A stretch of DNA of 64,000 nucleotides from an uncultured Phycisphaerales bacterium (lineage in GTDB: Bacteria; Planctomycetota; Phycisphaerae; Phycisphaerales; UBA1924), in assembly GCA_937995595.1 (NCBI GenBank), contig CALKJW010000012.1, positions 1-64,000 on the forward strand, read 5' to 3'. The translations under genes were made by a program, and so were the position numbers. Positions 27,173-35,602 of this stretch are shown piece by piece; position 1 is the stretch's first letter; each line of letters begins with the position of its first letter. The notes beneath the pieces were generated by a model. The model worked only from the letters and a program-made list of their open reading frames with translations. It was not told the DNA's origin and did no database searches.

Positions 27173-27771
27173 ACGGCGTGAACCTCATCCCCGCTGCGCG
27201 GAACAGCCGGCGTCGGCGCAGGGCGCGCGCGGTCGCGTGGGCGTGGGCGTGCGCCGGGTGCGCGGCCGCGTTGTTCGCGGGCGCGGCGGCGTTCCGGGTG
27301 GCGCGCACGATCGACCCGGCCGGCATCCGCGGGCAGATCGACGCCGCGACCGCGCGGGCCGACGCGGCGGAACTGGAACTGGCCCGCCTGACGGCCCGGG
27401 CCAGGGAGCGCGAGCGCGCCCTCGACGCGGCGCGGATCGTCGGCTCGCACCCGGACTGGTCGGTGCTGCTGCGCGCGGTCAACGCGTCGCGCGGGGAGTC
27501 GGTCGCGCTGGAGAGCGTGGAACTGGTCGCGGCACCATCGACGGGCAAGGACGGCCCGCGAGAGCGCTACGTGCTGAGACTCCGCGGCGTGGCGACGGGC
27601 GTGCAGGACGTCACGCGGTTCGTCACCGCGCTCGAATCGCTGGGCGCGATGGAGAAGGTGTGGCTCAAGGACACCGCCGCTCGCCAGGTGCGCGGGGTGA
27701 ACGTGAGCGGGTTCGAGATCGAGTGCACGCTGGCCGATCGCGACCGTGCCAGCGCGGGAGCGACGCCATGA
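27169..27771 (+). CDS. pilN: PilN-like inner-membrane pilus assembly protein
   Basis: 200 residues; ATG overlaps the pilM stop by 4 bases. The N-terminus MNGVNLIPAARNSRRR is the conserved PilN cytoplasmic tail that docks on PilM. One membrane helix follows at about 21-45, then a coiled coil rich in Arg/Ala/Glu (about 55-90) and a ferredoxin-like domain. Similarity beyond topology and the NLIP motif is weak, so the call leans on gene order. Confidence 0.85.
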   Translation: MNGVNLIPAARNSRRRRRARAVAWAWACAGCAAALFAGAAAFRVARTIDPAGIRGQIDAATARADAAELELARLTARARERERALDAARIVGSHPDWSVLLRAVNASRGESVALESVELVAAPSTGKDGPRERYVLRLRGVATGVQDVTRFVTALESLGAMEKVWLKDTAARQVRGVNVSGFEIECTLADRDRASAGATP

Positions 27772-28352
27772 GACCAAGCATCGCCCTCCCCGGCAGCAGG
27801 ACCATCGACGCGTGCGGCGCGGGCGTGATCGGCGCGTGCGTCGCGCTCGCGTACGCGCTGGGCGTGCACCCGGTGATGGACGCTCGCAAGGTGGCGGAGC
27901 GTGAGCGGGCGCGCCTGGAGGAGGCCATCGCCCGCGCCGATCAGGCCGAACTGTCGGTGCGCACGGCGCGCCGGCGCGTCGAGAGCCTCGAGGCGCGCCT
28001 GGCCGAGGCCGTGCGCCTGCAGCCCGCGGGCGCGCTCAACGAACGCCTCTCGCGCCTGAGCGCGATGGCCGACGGCTACCGGCTGGGCATCGACCGCCTG
28101 TCCCCCGCCGCGGCCCGGAGCGGCGCGACGTGGGTCGAGGTGCCGCTGTCGATGGGCGGGACCGGCGGCTTTGCCGACTGCCTGGCGTTTCTCTCGGACC
28201 TGCACGCGAGCCACCCGGACGTCAAGGTGAGCGGGTTCCGCCTCAGCGGCGGGGCCGGGCCGGACGGCAGGGCCCTGCCGGTGCAGTTCGGGATGGACCT
28301 TGTGTGGTATGCCGAACCTGCGGGCCTTGCGGGTGTTGACGCCGGGCGGTGA
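27768..28352 (+). CDS. pilO: PilO-like inner-membrane pilus assembly protein
   Basis: 194 residues; 4-base overlap with pilN. A single N-terminal helix (about 12-34) is followed by a coiled coil of about 45 residues and a small alpha/beta domain, the PilO layout. PilN and PilO form a periplasmic heterodimer that aligns the motor with the secretin. Sequence conservation is low, as usual for this family, and the assignment depends strongly on the order pilM-N-O-P. Confidence 0.78.
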   Translation: MRPSIALPGSRTIDACGAGVIGACVALAYALGVHPVMDARKVAERERARLEEAIARADQAELSVRTARRRVESLEARLAEAVRLQPAGALNERLSRLSAMADGYRLGIDRLSPAAARSGATWVEVPLSMGGTGGFADCLAFLSDLHASHPDVKVSGFRLSGGAGPDGRALPVQFGMDLVWYAEPAGLAGVDAGR

Positions 28353-28966
28353 ACAACCCGCGACGCGGATTGCTTGACGCGCCGACAGATGAATTGTTCT
28401 GTCTGGGCGTGAAACTCTCCAGGAACAACAAGGTGTACGCGGCGGTTCTCGGCCTGGGCGTGCTCGCGCTGGGCGTGGACAAACTCTTCCTGGGCGGCGG
28501 CCCGGCCGAGGCGATGGCGGAGACGCCGACTCCAGCGCCCGCCAAGCCCGCCGCGCAGGCGACGGCCCCGCGCCAGACGCGGTCGGTCGCCGAGCAGATC
28601 GACGCGCTGAGCGACTCGATGCCGCTGCCCCCCGCGCCGAGCGAGGACGCCGACGCCTTCGGCCTCCCGCCCGCTCTGGCCGGAGCGGTTGAGGCCGAGA
28701 TCCGCCGCCAATCGGCCGAGCGCGACCGGGCCGCGCGCGAGCGCGAGGCGGAGGAACTGCTCAGGAGCCTGCGCCTGACGGCGGTGCGCATCCCGCGCGG
28801 CGACACGCCGCAGGCCCTGATCAACGGCCGCCTGCTGAGCCTGGGGCACGAGGTGCCGGGCACGACCTTCCGCGTCGTGGAGATCACGACCGACGAGGCG
28901 GTGCTGGAGGCGGCGGCCGGCGGCACGCGTGTGACGCTGCGGCTGCGCCCGGACGCCGCGCCCTGA
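28349..28966 (+). CDS. PilP/GspB-like periplasmic pilus assembly protein
   Basis: 205 residues from a GTG overlapping the pilO stop. One hydrophobic segment at about residues 30-50 (VYAAVLGLGVLALGVDKLFL) is followed by an Ala/Pro-rich linker, a charged helix (about 125-150) and a small beta domain (LTAVRIPRGDTPQALINGRL, later GTTFRVVEITTDEAVL) like the C-terminal domains of PilP or GspC/GspB. In PilP this part contacts the secretin. No lipobox is present, unlike canonical PilP. It is the last gene of the overlapping assembly block; a 163-base gap follows. Confidence 0.65.
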   Translation: MNNPRRGLLDAPTDELFCLGVKLSRNNKVYAAVLGLGVLALGVDKLFLGGGPAEAMAETPTPAPAKPAAQATAPRQTRSVAEQIDALSDSMPLPPAPSEDADAFGLPPALAGAVEAEIRRQSAERDRAAREREAEELLRSLRLTAVRIPRGDTPQALINGRLLSLGHEVPGTTFRVVEITTDEAVLEAAAGGTRVTLRLRPDAAP

Positions 28967-29129
28967 GTTATCGGCCGGGCCGGCGTGCGGGGCGGTTGCG
29001 ACAACCGGTGAACAGACACGGGTTGGCGGTCAAAGGGCTCAAGAGCGGCCCCCGCGCGGGCGATATGCAACCAGGCACACGCCCGCGGCCGTCGTCCCCG
29101 GCTGCACACAAGACCCAGGAGTCTGAGAC

Positions 29130-29609
29130 ATGCACGCAGCAGCGATCCGCAAGAGCCGAGCCTTCAGCCTGATCGAACTGGTGATCGTGGTGGTGATCAT
29201 CGGGATCATCGCGGCGATCGCGATCCCCCGCATGAGCCGCGGCGCCTCGGGCGCCAACGACGGCGCGCTGCAGAGCAACCTCGCCGCGCTGCGCAAGGCG
29301 ATCGACCTGTACGCCGCCGAGCACAACAACAAGTTCCCGACGGTCGCCGACTTCGAGGCGCTGTTGACCGGCTACAGCAACGAGGCCGGCACCAAGTCGC
29401 CCGACGGCACCAGCGCCAACGGCTACATCTACGGGCCGTACATCCGCGCCATCCCGGTGCAGACGGTCGGCCCGCGCAAGGGCAGCAAGGGCGTCGCCGC
29501 GGCCGACGGCGCGGGCGTGGGCTGGCTGTACAACGAGACGACCGGCGTGATCACGGCGAACGTGACGACCGAGACCGACGCCTCCGGCAAGCTCTACCTG
29601 AACTACTGA
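29130..29609 (+). CDS. Major type IV prepilin / GspG-like pseudopilin
   Basis: 159 residues with AGGAG about 8 bases before the ATG. The leader is 10 residues (MHAAAIRKSR) and peptidase cleavage would be before AFSLIELVIVVVIIGIIAAI; Glu5 of the mature protein, needed for assembly, is present. The mature domain contains SNLAALRKAIDLYAAEH and a GspG-like loop. Being first after a 163-base gap, it probably has its own promoter so that it can be made in excess over the assembly proteins. It is the intact counterpart of the frameshifted gene at 19947-20589. Confidence 0.92.
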   Translation: MHAAAIRKSRAFSLIELVIVVVIIGIIAAIAIPRMSRGASGANDGALQSNLAALRKAIDLYAAEHNNKFPTVADFEALLTGYSNEAGTKSPDGTSANGYIYGPYIRAIPVQTVGPRKGSKGVAAADGAGVGWLYNETTGVITANVTTETDASGKLYLNY

Positions 29610-29729
29610 TCGTGAACTCGGCGCGTGCCGCGCGCGGCGCGTCCGACCCCATCGCGACTCGACACCCGCCCGGAGGCCCCGACGCACGCGCGACGGTTCC
29701 TCCGGGCGGTTCCGTTTGAAGGCGGCCCA

Positions 29730-30185
29730 ATGAACTCCCGACGCGGCTTCTCGATGGTCGAACTGGTCGTCGCGCTGGCCATCCTCGGCGTGTTCGCCGG
29801 GGTCGCGTCGGTGCGCCTGTCGGCCAGCGCGGAGCGGGCCCGCGTCGACGCCGCGGCCCGGCGGATCGTCAACGCGTTCGACGACGCGCGGTCGCGGGCG
29901 CGGAGCCAGAGCGTCGCGTGCCAGGTGCTCTTCATCGCCTCGCCCCCGACGGTGGAGATCAAGGGCCCGCTGACGGGCCAGGCCGGCCTCGACGCGGTGC
30001 GGCTGGACCAGGCCCCCTACCGCGTCCGCATCAAGACGGCGACCTTCGGCGGGCGCAGCGACGTGGAGTTCGACCGGTACGGCCGTCCGAACTCGGGCGG
30101 GTATGTGCTCGTGTCCTCGTTGTCGGGCCGTTTCGAACGGCTCATCACCATCGAAGCGGAGAGCGGCCGTGCCACGATCGAGTAA
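29730..30185 (+). CDS. GspH/FimT-like minor prepilin
   Basis: 151 residues. The N-terminus MNSRRGFSMVELVVALAILG gives a very short leader ending in Gly, mature Glu5 and the hydrophobic helix. The globular part starts with AARRIVNAFDDARSRARSQS, the GspH/FimT pattern of an alpha-1C helix, then a small beta domain ending with VLVSSLSGRFERLITI. Minor pseudopilins of this type form the priming tip complex of the pilus or pseudopilus. The next gene starts inside its 3' end. Confidence 0.85.
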   Translation: MNSRRGFSMVELVVALAILGVFAGVASVRLSASAERARVDAAARRIVNAFDDARSRARSQSVACQVLFIASPPTVEIKGPLTGQAGLDAVRLDQAPYRVRIKTATFGGRSDVEFDRYGRPNSGGYVLVSSLSGRFERLITIEAESGRATIE

Positions 30186-31119
30186 CCGACGCGGATTCTC
30201 GCTGCTCGAACTGGTCACCGCGCTGGCGATCTCCGCGACGCTGGTGGGCGCGATGGCGGTGCTGATCGCGACGTCGGCCTCGGCGATGGAGCGCGGCGTC
30301 GACGGCTCGGCGCTGGACCGCGCGGCGGGCCGTGCGCTGGCGGACCTGGAGATCGACCTGTCCGAGGCGACGAGGGTCTTCGAGCAGACCCCCACCAGCA
30401 TCTGGTTCGAGGTGCCCGACCGGGACGAGGACGGCGTGCCGGAGCACGTCCGCTACACGTGGTCGGGCGTTCCGGGCGACCCGCTGCTGCGCAGCACCAA
30501 CGGCGGCGCGCCGGGCGTCGTGGCGGAGAACGTTCGGGCCTTCGGCCTGGCGCTCACCGAGAGGCCGGGCCTGAAGCGCGCCGAGAGCGAGGAACGGCTG
30601 CTCGCGTCGTTCACCTCGCACTCCGGCGCGACGAGCACAGCGGTCGGCGTGACCAACGCCGCGTGGTGCGCGCAGGTCTTCCGGCCTTCGTTCGCGGCCG
30701 ACGTCGTGGCCTGGAAGGTGACGCGCGTGCGCTTCCGCGCGCGATACAGCAGCAACCCCGACGGCACCTACGCCGTCGCGCTGGCGCCGCTGGACGCCGA
30801 CCGCCGGTCGTCCACGCCGCTGCTCGCGTCCGTCAACCAGCGCGAGAACGTGCTCGGCGGGACCTACCAGTGGGTCACGGTCGCGTTCGCGGCGTGCCCC
30901 GAACTCGCCCCCGGTCAGGGCGTCGCGCTGCGGTTCTCGGGCGTCTCGGGAAGCGACGGGCAGTGCGAGGTCGAATCGCTCGTGTCCGCCACGCCCACGA
31001 TGCCCTTCAACGCGTGGATGACCGCGAGCGCCAACAGCGGCGCGTCGTGGACCGCCTACCCGCAGACGCGGAGCCTGGTGTACGAGGTGTACGGCACGGT
31101 CGTCGTGGAGAGTCGCTGA
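30169..31119 (+). CDS. GspJ/PilW-like minor prepilin with inserted domain
   Basis: 316 residues from a GTG at 30169 that overlaps the previous gene by 17 bases; starts further upstream would lie deeper in the gspH-like gene. The leader VPRSSNRRG is followed by FSLLELVTALAISATLVGAM, so peptidase processing and Glu5 are intact. It is longer than usual GspJ: about residues 170-290 form an extra beta-rich domain (WKVTRVRFRARYSSNPDGTY, then QWVTVAFAACPELAPGQGVALRF) resembling a carbohydrate-binding-like sandwich. Its stop is followed directly by the next ATG. Confidence 0.82.
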   Translation: MPRSSNRRGFSLLELVTALAISATLVGAMAVLIATSASAMERGVDGSALDRAAGRALADLEIDLSEATRVFEQTPTSIWFEVPDRDEDGVPEHVRYTWSGVPGDPLLRSTNGGAPGVVAENVRAFGLALTERPGLKRAESEERLLASFTSHSGATSTAVGVTNAAWCAQVFRPSFAADVVAWKVTRVRFRARYSSNPDGTYAVALAPLDADRRSSTPLLASVNQRENVLGGTYQWVTVAFAACPELAPGQGVALRFSGVSGSDGQCEVESLVSATPTMPFNAWMTASANSGASWTAYPQTRSLVYEVYGTVVVESR

Positions 31120-31818
31120 ATGAACGCACCAGCACGCACACGCCGGCGCGGGTTCACGCTCGTCGAGGCCGCGGTTTCGACGATCATCGTCGGCACGATG
31201 GTCGCCGCGGCGGTGTCCGTCGTGGGCGCCGCGGCCCAAGGCGCGGCGGGCGAGCGGGCGATCCGCAAGGGCCAGACGCTGGCCCGCGCCATGATGTCGG
31301 AAGTGCTCAGCACCGCGTTTGCCGACCCCGATGGAGGAACGAACTTCGGGCCGGACTCGAACGAGTCCCACGGTGACCGTACGACGCTCGACGACGTGGA
31401 CGACTTCAACGGCCTGAGCGAGTCGTGGCCGACCGATCACCTCGGGCGCCCGATCCCGTGGGCCAAGTCGTGGCAACGCGGGGTGCAGGTGCACAACGTC
31501 TCGCCCGCCGCGCCGACCACCGCGCTGGCCGACAACGCGGGCACGGGTCTGAAGCGCGTGACGGTGACGGTCACCAGCCCTGAAGGCCGCGTGACGAGAC
31601 TGGTCGGGCTCAAGTCGGCGTACAACCCGGTGGACGCGCGTGCGCCGGCCGTGGGCGAGGGCACGTGGGTCCGCGTGCGGACCTACATCCAGATCGGGGA
31701 CGGGTCGCTGCTGGTCGGAGGGACGGAGTTGCTGAACACGCCCGCGGCGGTCGCCGCGCCGGCGCCGATGACCCTTGTCGATGATGATGATGATGATGAT
31801 GATGATGACAGGAAATGA
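31120..31818 (+). CDS. GspI/PilV-like minor prepilin with poly-Asp tail
   Basis: 232 residues; the ATG follows the previous stop with no spacer. The leader MNAPARTRRRG precedes FTLVEAAVSTIIVGTMVAAA. The GspI pattern continues with RKGQTLARAMMSEVLST. The protein ends VDDDDDDDDDDRK, in which nine of the ten Asp are GAT codons of a microsatellite (31780-31806). In the +1 frame the same bases provide nine ATG codons for the next gene. The Asp tail is unusual for a pseudopilin and may vary in length between strains. Confidence 0.85.
   Translation: MNAPARTRRRGFTLVEAAVSTIIVGTMVAAAVSVVGAAAQGAAGERAIRKGQTLARAMMSEVLSTAFADPDGGTNFGPDSNESHGDRTTLDDVDDFNGLSESWPTDHLGRPIPWAKSWQRGVQVHNVSPAAPTTALADNAGTGLKRVTVTVTSPEGRVTRLVGLKSAYNPVDARAPAVGEGTWVRVRTYIQIGDGSLLVGGTELLNTPAAVAAPAPMTLVDDDDDDDDDDRK
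31780..31807 (+). repeat. (GAT/ATG)9 microsatellite shared by two genes
   Basis: Nine tandem trinucleotides lie in otherwise GC-rich DNA. They are read as GAT (Asp) at the 3' end of one prepilin gene and as ATG (Met/start) at the 5' end of the next. Slippage by whole units keeps both frames, changing only the Asp tail length and the number of start codons. Confidence 0.95.
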
Positions 31819-33091
31819 TCGTCGAGACGGTGTATCCGGTCAGCAGCGTTCGTCGTCGCGCCACCGCGGCGGCACGTACCTGCTCGTGCTCGCGATGGGC
31901 ACGCTGCTGACGGTGATCGGCCTGTCGATCGGCGTCGCCGGCCGGATCGCCACGCGCACCACCAGCGCCGAGCGCGACTGGTCCGAGGCGGGCGTTCTGG
32001 CCCAGTCGGGCGCGGAACTGGCGCTGGCGACGATCAGCGCCGAATCGAAGTGGCGAGAACTGCGCCCGTGTGACGACTGGAACCCGGTTGTCACCATCGG
32101 CAACGGGCACGTGAAGTGGAAACTCAAGGACCCGGGCGACAACGACCTGTCCAACAACCCGTCCGACCCGGTGCTGGTGTCGGGCGAGGCGACGGTCGGC
32201 GCGGCGGCGCGGCGGTTCTCGGTGCTGGCGTCGCCGGGTGTCGCCCGTGCCCTGCCCGTGCTGTCGACAGGCCTGTACGGCGGAGGCGCGGTGACGGTCT
32301 CCTCCGCGCTCACGGTGTCGGGCGGGCCGGTGCACGCGGCGGGCACGCTGAGCAACAGCAGCACGATCTGGGCGGATGTCAACGCGCAGAGCATCGTGAA
32401 CACCGGCACGATCGGGGGCTTTGTCGTGACCCCGTCGGACGCGCTGAGCACGCCGGGGTCTGAGGTGCTGCTGGACTATCAGGCCGAGTCGACTCAGATC
32501 CTCTATTCGCTGATCCCGCTGGGTCGGATCGACAACAAGATCCTCTCGGCCTCCAGCAACCCCTACGGGACGGCCAGCGCGACGGGCGTGTACTTCATCC
32601 GCGTGCCGTCGTCGAGCACACTCCGTATCCGCGATTCGATCGTTCGCGCAACGCTGCTGGTGCAACTGCAGGCCGGCGCAAGGCTGATTCTTGAAGGCAA
32701 CGTCGCGTGGAACCCGCCGTCGTCCGGCATGCCTTCGCTGATCGCCGCCGGCCTGCCCGGCACGGAGGTTGTCGCCGGCACCGGTTCGGGCACCGTCACG
32801 GTTACGGCCGCGCAGTTGAACGCGCTGGGGATCCAGATCGGCGTGCTCACGCTCGGCTCCGCGCCGTCGGAACTGAACGGCCTGTTTCACGTGGCGGGCG
32901 GAACGTCGACGACCTTCCAATCGACGCCGCAGATCGTGGGCACGTGGATCAGCGACGGCGCGGTGACGGTCGGCGGGACGACCAAGATCGTCGTGGACCC
33001 GCAACTGGCGACCAACCCGCCGCGGAGGTACGCGGTCCCCAACGACACCGTGACCGCGGTGCCGGGCACGTTCGCATGGGACGAGCGGTAG
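31781..33091 (+). CDS. PilX/GspK-like pilus assembly protein starting in an ATG tract
   Basis: Up to 437 residues if the first of nine tandem ATGs is used; 429 if the last. A single hydrophobic segment, GGTYLLVLAMGTLLTVIGLSI, lies at about residues 30-50 after a basic, Ser-rich lead, followed by TSAERDWSEAGVLAQSGAEL, the pattern of PilX/GspK proteins. The remainder is beta-rich (repeated GGGAVTVSSALTV, GGFVVTP). No Shine-Dalgarno is visible before the tract and the gene overlaps the previous one by 38 bases, so initiation is probably coupled. It ends the pilus cluster, 10 bases from a convergent gene. Confidence 0.85.
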   Translation: MMMMMMMMMTGNDRRDGVSGQQRSSSRHRGGTYLLVLAMGTLLTVIGLSIGVAGRIATRTTSAERDWSEAGVLAQSGAELALATISAESKWRELRPCDDWNPVVTIGNGHVKWKLKDPGDNDLSNNPSDPVLVSGEATVGAAARRFSVLASPGVARALPVLSTGLYGGGAVTVSSALTVSGGPVHAAGTLSNSSTIWADVNAQSIVNTGTIGGFVVTPSDALSTPGSEVLLDYQAESTQILYSLIPLGRIDNKILSASSNPYGTASATGVYFIRVPSSSTLRIRDSIVRATLLVQLQAGARLILEGNVAWNPPSSGMPSLIAAGLPGTEVVAGTGSGTVTVTAAQLNALGIQIGVLTLGSAPSELNGLFHVAGGTSTTFQSTPQIVGTWISDGAVTVGGTTKIVVDPQLATNPPRRYAVPNDTVTAVPGTFAWDER

Positions 33092-33101
33092 AGCGTGGCG
33101 T

Positions 33102-33383
33102 TCAGCGCGACTTGTCGCTGGCGACCACCGACTTGGCGAGGAAGCGCCGCTCGGCGGGGGTGAGTTTGTCCATGCGCTTCGGGTCCTTGCGGATCTCGAC
33201 GAGCAGTTTGTGCCCCTCGTCGACCGTCAGTTCCCTGTTCGGATCGGCCTTGGGCGCAAAGAGGCCGAACAGACCGCCCTGCGACTGGCCCGACGACCCC
33301 GACTTCCCGCCTGCGCAGCCGGCCGCCGCGGCGAGCACCGCCGCGGCGAGGCACAAGGGAAGGGCTGTTCGCCGGTTGAGCAT
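33102..33383 (-). CDS. Small lipoprotein, unknown function
   Basis: 93 residues from the ATG at 33383. A lipoprotein signal is clear: basic MLNRR, hydrophobic core, and lipobox AAGC with Cys near residue 22, then a Gly/Ser linker. The 60-residue mature part contains RELTVDEGHKLLVEIRKDPK and LTPAERRFLAKSVVASDK, a helical pair without recognised family. A TACCAT hexamer 7 bases upstream favours this start as leaderless; an ATG 9 bases earlier (33392) is the alternative. It is convergent with the pilus cluster. Confidence 0.75.
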   Translation of the reverse strand: MLNRRTALPLCLAAAVLAAAAGCAGGKSGSSGQSQGGLFGLFAPKADPNRELTVDEGHKLLVEIRKDPKRMDKLTPAERRFLAKSVVASDKSR

Positions 33384-33390
33384 CGGCCGC

Positions 33391-33396
33391 ATGGTA
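33391..33396 (-). promoter_or_regulatory. TACCAT -10-like hexamer, 7 bases before ATG
   Basis: On the minus strand TACCAT is followed by GCGGCCG and then the ATG at 33383. It fits the leaderless pattern seen at other genes here and favours this ATG over the one at 33392, which overlaps the hexamer. Confidence 0.4.
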
Positions 33397-33550
33397 CACC
33401 CATTCGGGCCCGGCGCGGCGGGGTTCCCTGGCGCGGGCGGCACGTGGGGCGGCCGGGCCCTGCGCGGCCGAGGTCGGGCGATCGGACACACCCCGCCGCG
33501 TCGGGGAACTATCATCTGATCGACACTCGACTGGCTGCGGAGGGCGACCC

Positions 33551-34519
33551 ATGCGCGGCGACATCCGGTACAACAACATCATCGACAGCGACGAGGCGCG
33601 GAACGCTCAGGCCGCGGCGGACAGGGCGCCCGAACTGCCCGCCGACCGCATCAACGCCGACGAGTTCTACATCACGCAGCACTACCACAAGTACACGCGC
33701 GAGAACCACGAGGTCTGGCGCGACCTGTTCACGCGCCGGTGGGCGGTGCTGGAAGAACAGGTCAGCCGGACGTTCATCGACGGCCTGAAGATCCTCCGCC
33801 TGAGCGGCGAGCGCATCCCGCTGCTGTGCGACACCACGCTCGAGCAGGACTGCGAGATCACCGACGGGAAGGTGCTCAGGAAGGGCACGAAACTCGAGGG
33901 CATCAACCGCTACCTCGGGCAGGTGAGCGACTGGGCGAGTTACGGCGTGCCGGGCTACCTGCCGGCCAAGGCCTTCTTCGCGTGCCTGGCGCAGCGCGAG
34001 TTCCCGACGACCGTGCTGATCCGACCGCGCGAGGTGATGGACTACCTGCCCGAGCCGGACATCTTCCACGACGTGTTCGGGCACGTGCCGCTGCACGCCA
34101 ACCGCGTGTTCGCCGACTTCCTGCAGACCTACGGCCGGGCCGCGCTGATGTGCGACGACCCGTACCACATCGAGCGCCTGGGCCGGCTGTTCTGGTTCAC
34201 CGTCGAGTTCGGCCTGATCCGCGAGGACAACCGGGTGAAGGTGTACGGCTCGGGGCTGGTGAGCAGCCACGGCGAGAGCAAGTACTCGCTCGAGGGCCGG
34301 TGGGAGAAGAAGGGCCGGCCCGGCGCCGAGCCGTGCTCGAAGCGCGAGGTCGCGGAGTGGCGGCCGTTCGACCTCGACCGCGTGTGCGACACGCCGTTCG
34401 AGATCGACCACTACCAGCCGATCTACTACGTGCTGGAGAGTTTCGAGCAGTTGCGCGACGCGATGAACGACTACGCCCAGCGCGTGCTGGGCAGGCAGAC
34501 GGTCGGCGCTGCGCGATAG
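33551..34519 (+). CDS. phhA: Phenylalanine 4-monooxygenase (aromatic amino acid hydroxylase)
   Basis: 322 residues, about the size of bacterial enzymes plus a short N-terminal extension. It converts phenylalanine to tyrosine with a reduced pterin and non-haem iron. The facial triad is present: His173 and His178 in IFHDVFGHVPLH, and Glu219 in FTVEFGLI. GYLPAKAFFACLAQREFPTT is the pterin-side region. GGAGGG lies about 8 bases before the ATG and a TATCAT hexamer at 33510-33515 could be its -10. No pterin dehydratase (phhB) is adjacent. Confidence 0.94.
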   Translation: MRGDIRYNNIIDSDEARNAQAAADRAPELPADRINADEFYITQHYHKYTRENHEVWRDLFTRRWAVLEEQVSRTFIDGLKILRLSGERIPLLCDTTLEQDCEITDGKVLRKGTKLEGINRYLGQVSDWASYGVPGYLPAKAFFACLAQREFPTTVLIRPREVMDYLPEPDIFHDVFGHVPLHANRVFADFLQTYGRAALMCDDPYHIERLGRLFWFTVEFGLIREDNRVKVYGSGLVSSHGESKYSLEGRWEKKGRPGAEPCSKREVAEWRPFDLDRVCDTPFEIDHYQPIYYVLESFEQLRDAMNDYAQRVLGRQTVGAAR

Positions 34520-34564
34520 ATCCCCGCGCGTGCAAGCACGCCCGAGCGATGGACCGAGTTCGGG

Positions 34565-34570
34565 TACTCT
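34565..34570 (+). promoter_or_regulatory. TACTCT -10-like hexamer, 6 bases before ATG
   Basis: TACTCT-GGCGGC-ATG(34577) matches the spacing found at other genes of the window and suggests a leaderless transcript. No -35 is obvious. Confidence 0.4.
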
Positions 34571-34576
34571 GGCGGC

Positions 34577-35467
34577 ATGGACCCCGCCGCGCCCCCGCCC
34601 GTGAACGTCGTCGGCGACGAGACGCCCTGCTCGCGCTGCGGGTACAGCCTGCGCGGCCTGCCCATCGTCGGCCAGTGCCCGGAGTGCGGCTGGCCGGTGC
34701 AGCGCAGCCTCGCGGGCAACCTGCTGCGGTACGCCGACCCGACCTACCTCGACACGCTGCAGCGCGGCATCGTGCTGGTCCTCCTGGCCGTCGCGGGCAA
34801 GGTCGTGCTGACCTTTGTCCTGTTCGTGGCCGCCCTTGGGTCCGTCTTCTTCATCGCCGGCGGTGCGGGGGGCGGTGCGGGCGGGGGTGGTACGGCGCCG
34901 GGCGGAGCGCCGGCCGCGTTCAACATCGCGGCGGGCTGGGTGATCATGCTCGGCGGGCTGGTCGACGTCGGGTTGTCGCTGCTCTCGGTGTACGGCTACT
35001 GGCTGCTGACGACGCCCGACGCGGGCATGAGCGGGTCGGAACAGCCCGCCAGCGCGCGAAGGCTGGTCCGCATCGCGGTGCTTGCGGCGTTGGCGGCGGT
35101 TGTGGTTGAGAACGGGTTGCACCTGGCCGTGCCCGCGCTGGTGACCGGAGCGCCGGGGCCGACCCCCGTGCCCATGATGCTCCATCTGGTGGACGTGGCC
35201 GTCTCGCTGGTCGGGATGGGGGCGGTCGCGCTGCTGTTCTTCGCGATGATGCGGTACGTGCGCTGGCTGGCCGCGCGCGTGCCCGACGCGGGGATGGTCG
35301 AGCGGACCCGGGTGTTCATCTGGCTGCTGCCGGTGCTGACGGTCGCGGGCGCGCTGTGCATGGGGCTGGGCCCGCTGGTGGCCATGGCGCTGTACTTCGT
35401 GATGCTGTGGAACCTCCGCACGCTGCTGGTCGAGTGCCGCGAGACGGCGCGGCTCGTGCCGACCTGA
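34577..35467 (+). CDS. Zinc-ribbon multi-pass membrane protein, unknown function
   Basis: 296 residues. The N-terminal 40 residues carry a zinc ribbon, CSRCGYSLRGLPIVGQCPECG, of a type frequent in Planctomycetes. Then come about five membrane helices (roughly 62-90, 115-145, 165-180, 208-226 and 250-285). A Gly-rich loop (about 95-112) separates the first two. No known transporter or enzyme family is recognised. It lies between phhA and speA on the same strand but has its own likely -10 immediately before the start. Confidence 0.75.
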   Translation: MDPAAPPPVNVVGDETPCSRCGYSLRGLPIVGQCPECGWPVQRSLAGNLLRYADPTYLDTLQRGIVLVLLAVAGKVVLTFVLFVAALGSVFFIAGGAGGGAGGGGTAPGGAPAAFNIAAGWVIMLGGLVDVGLSLLSVYGYWLLTTPDAGMSGSEQPASARRLVRIAVLAALAAVVVENGLHLAVPALVTGAPGPTPVPMMLHLVDVAVSLVGMGAVALLFFAMMRYVRWLAARVPDAGMVERTRVFIWLLPVLTVAGALCMGLGPLVAMALYFVMLWNLRTLLVECRETARLVPT

Positions 35468-35536
35468 GGGGCAGAATGTTGGTCCGCGCGGGCACTCGCC
35501 GGATTCGCGGTGCATAATCTCTTGTGTGCGGCGGCG

Positions 35537-35557
35537 CGCCGGCCAGGGTGGCCGGCG
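35537..35557 (+). promoter_or_regulatory. GC hairpin in the speA leader
   Basis: CGCCGGCC-AGGGT-GGCCGGCG forms a perfect 8-bp stem in the stretch between a CATAAT hexamer (35513-35518) and the speA start. It could affect translation or be a chance GC palindrome. Confidence 0.3.
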
Positions 35558-35602
35558 GGCGCGGGCCGGCGGGTTTGCGCGCAGCGCGGAGTGCCCCCCT
35601 CG

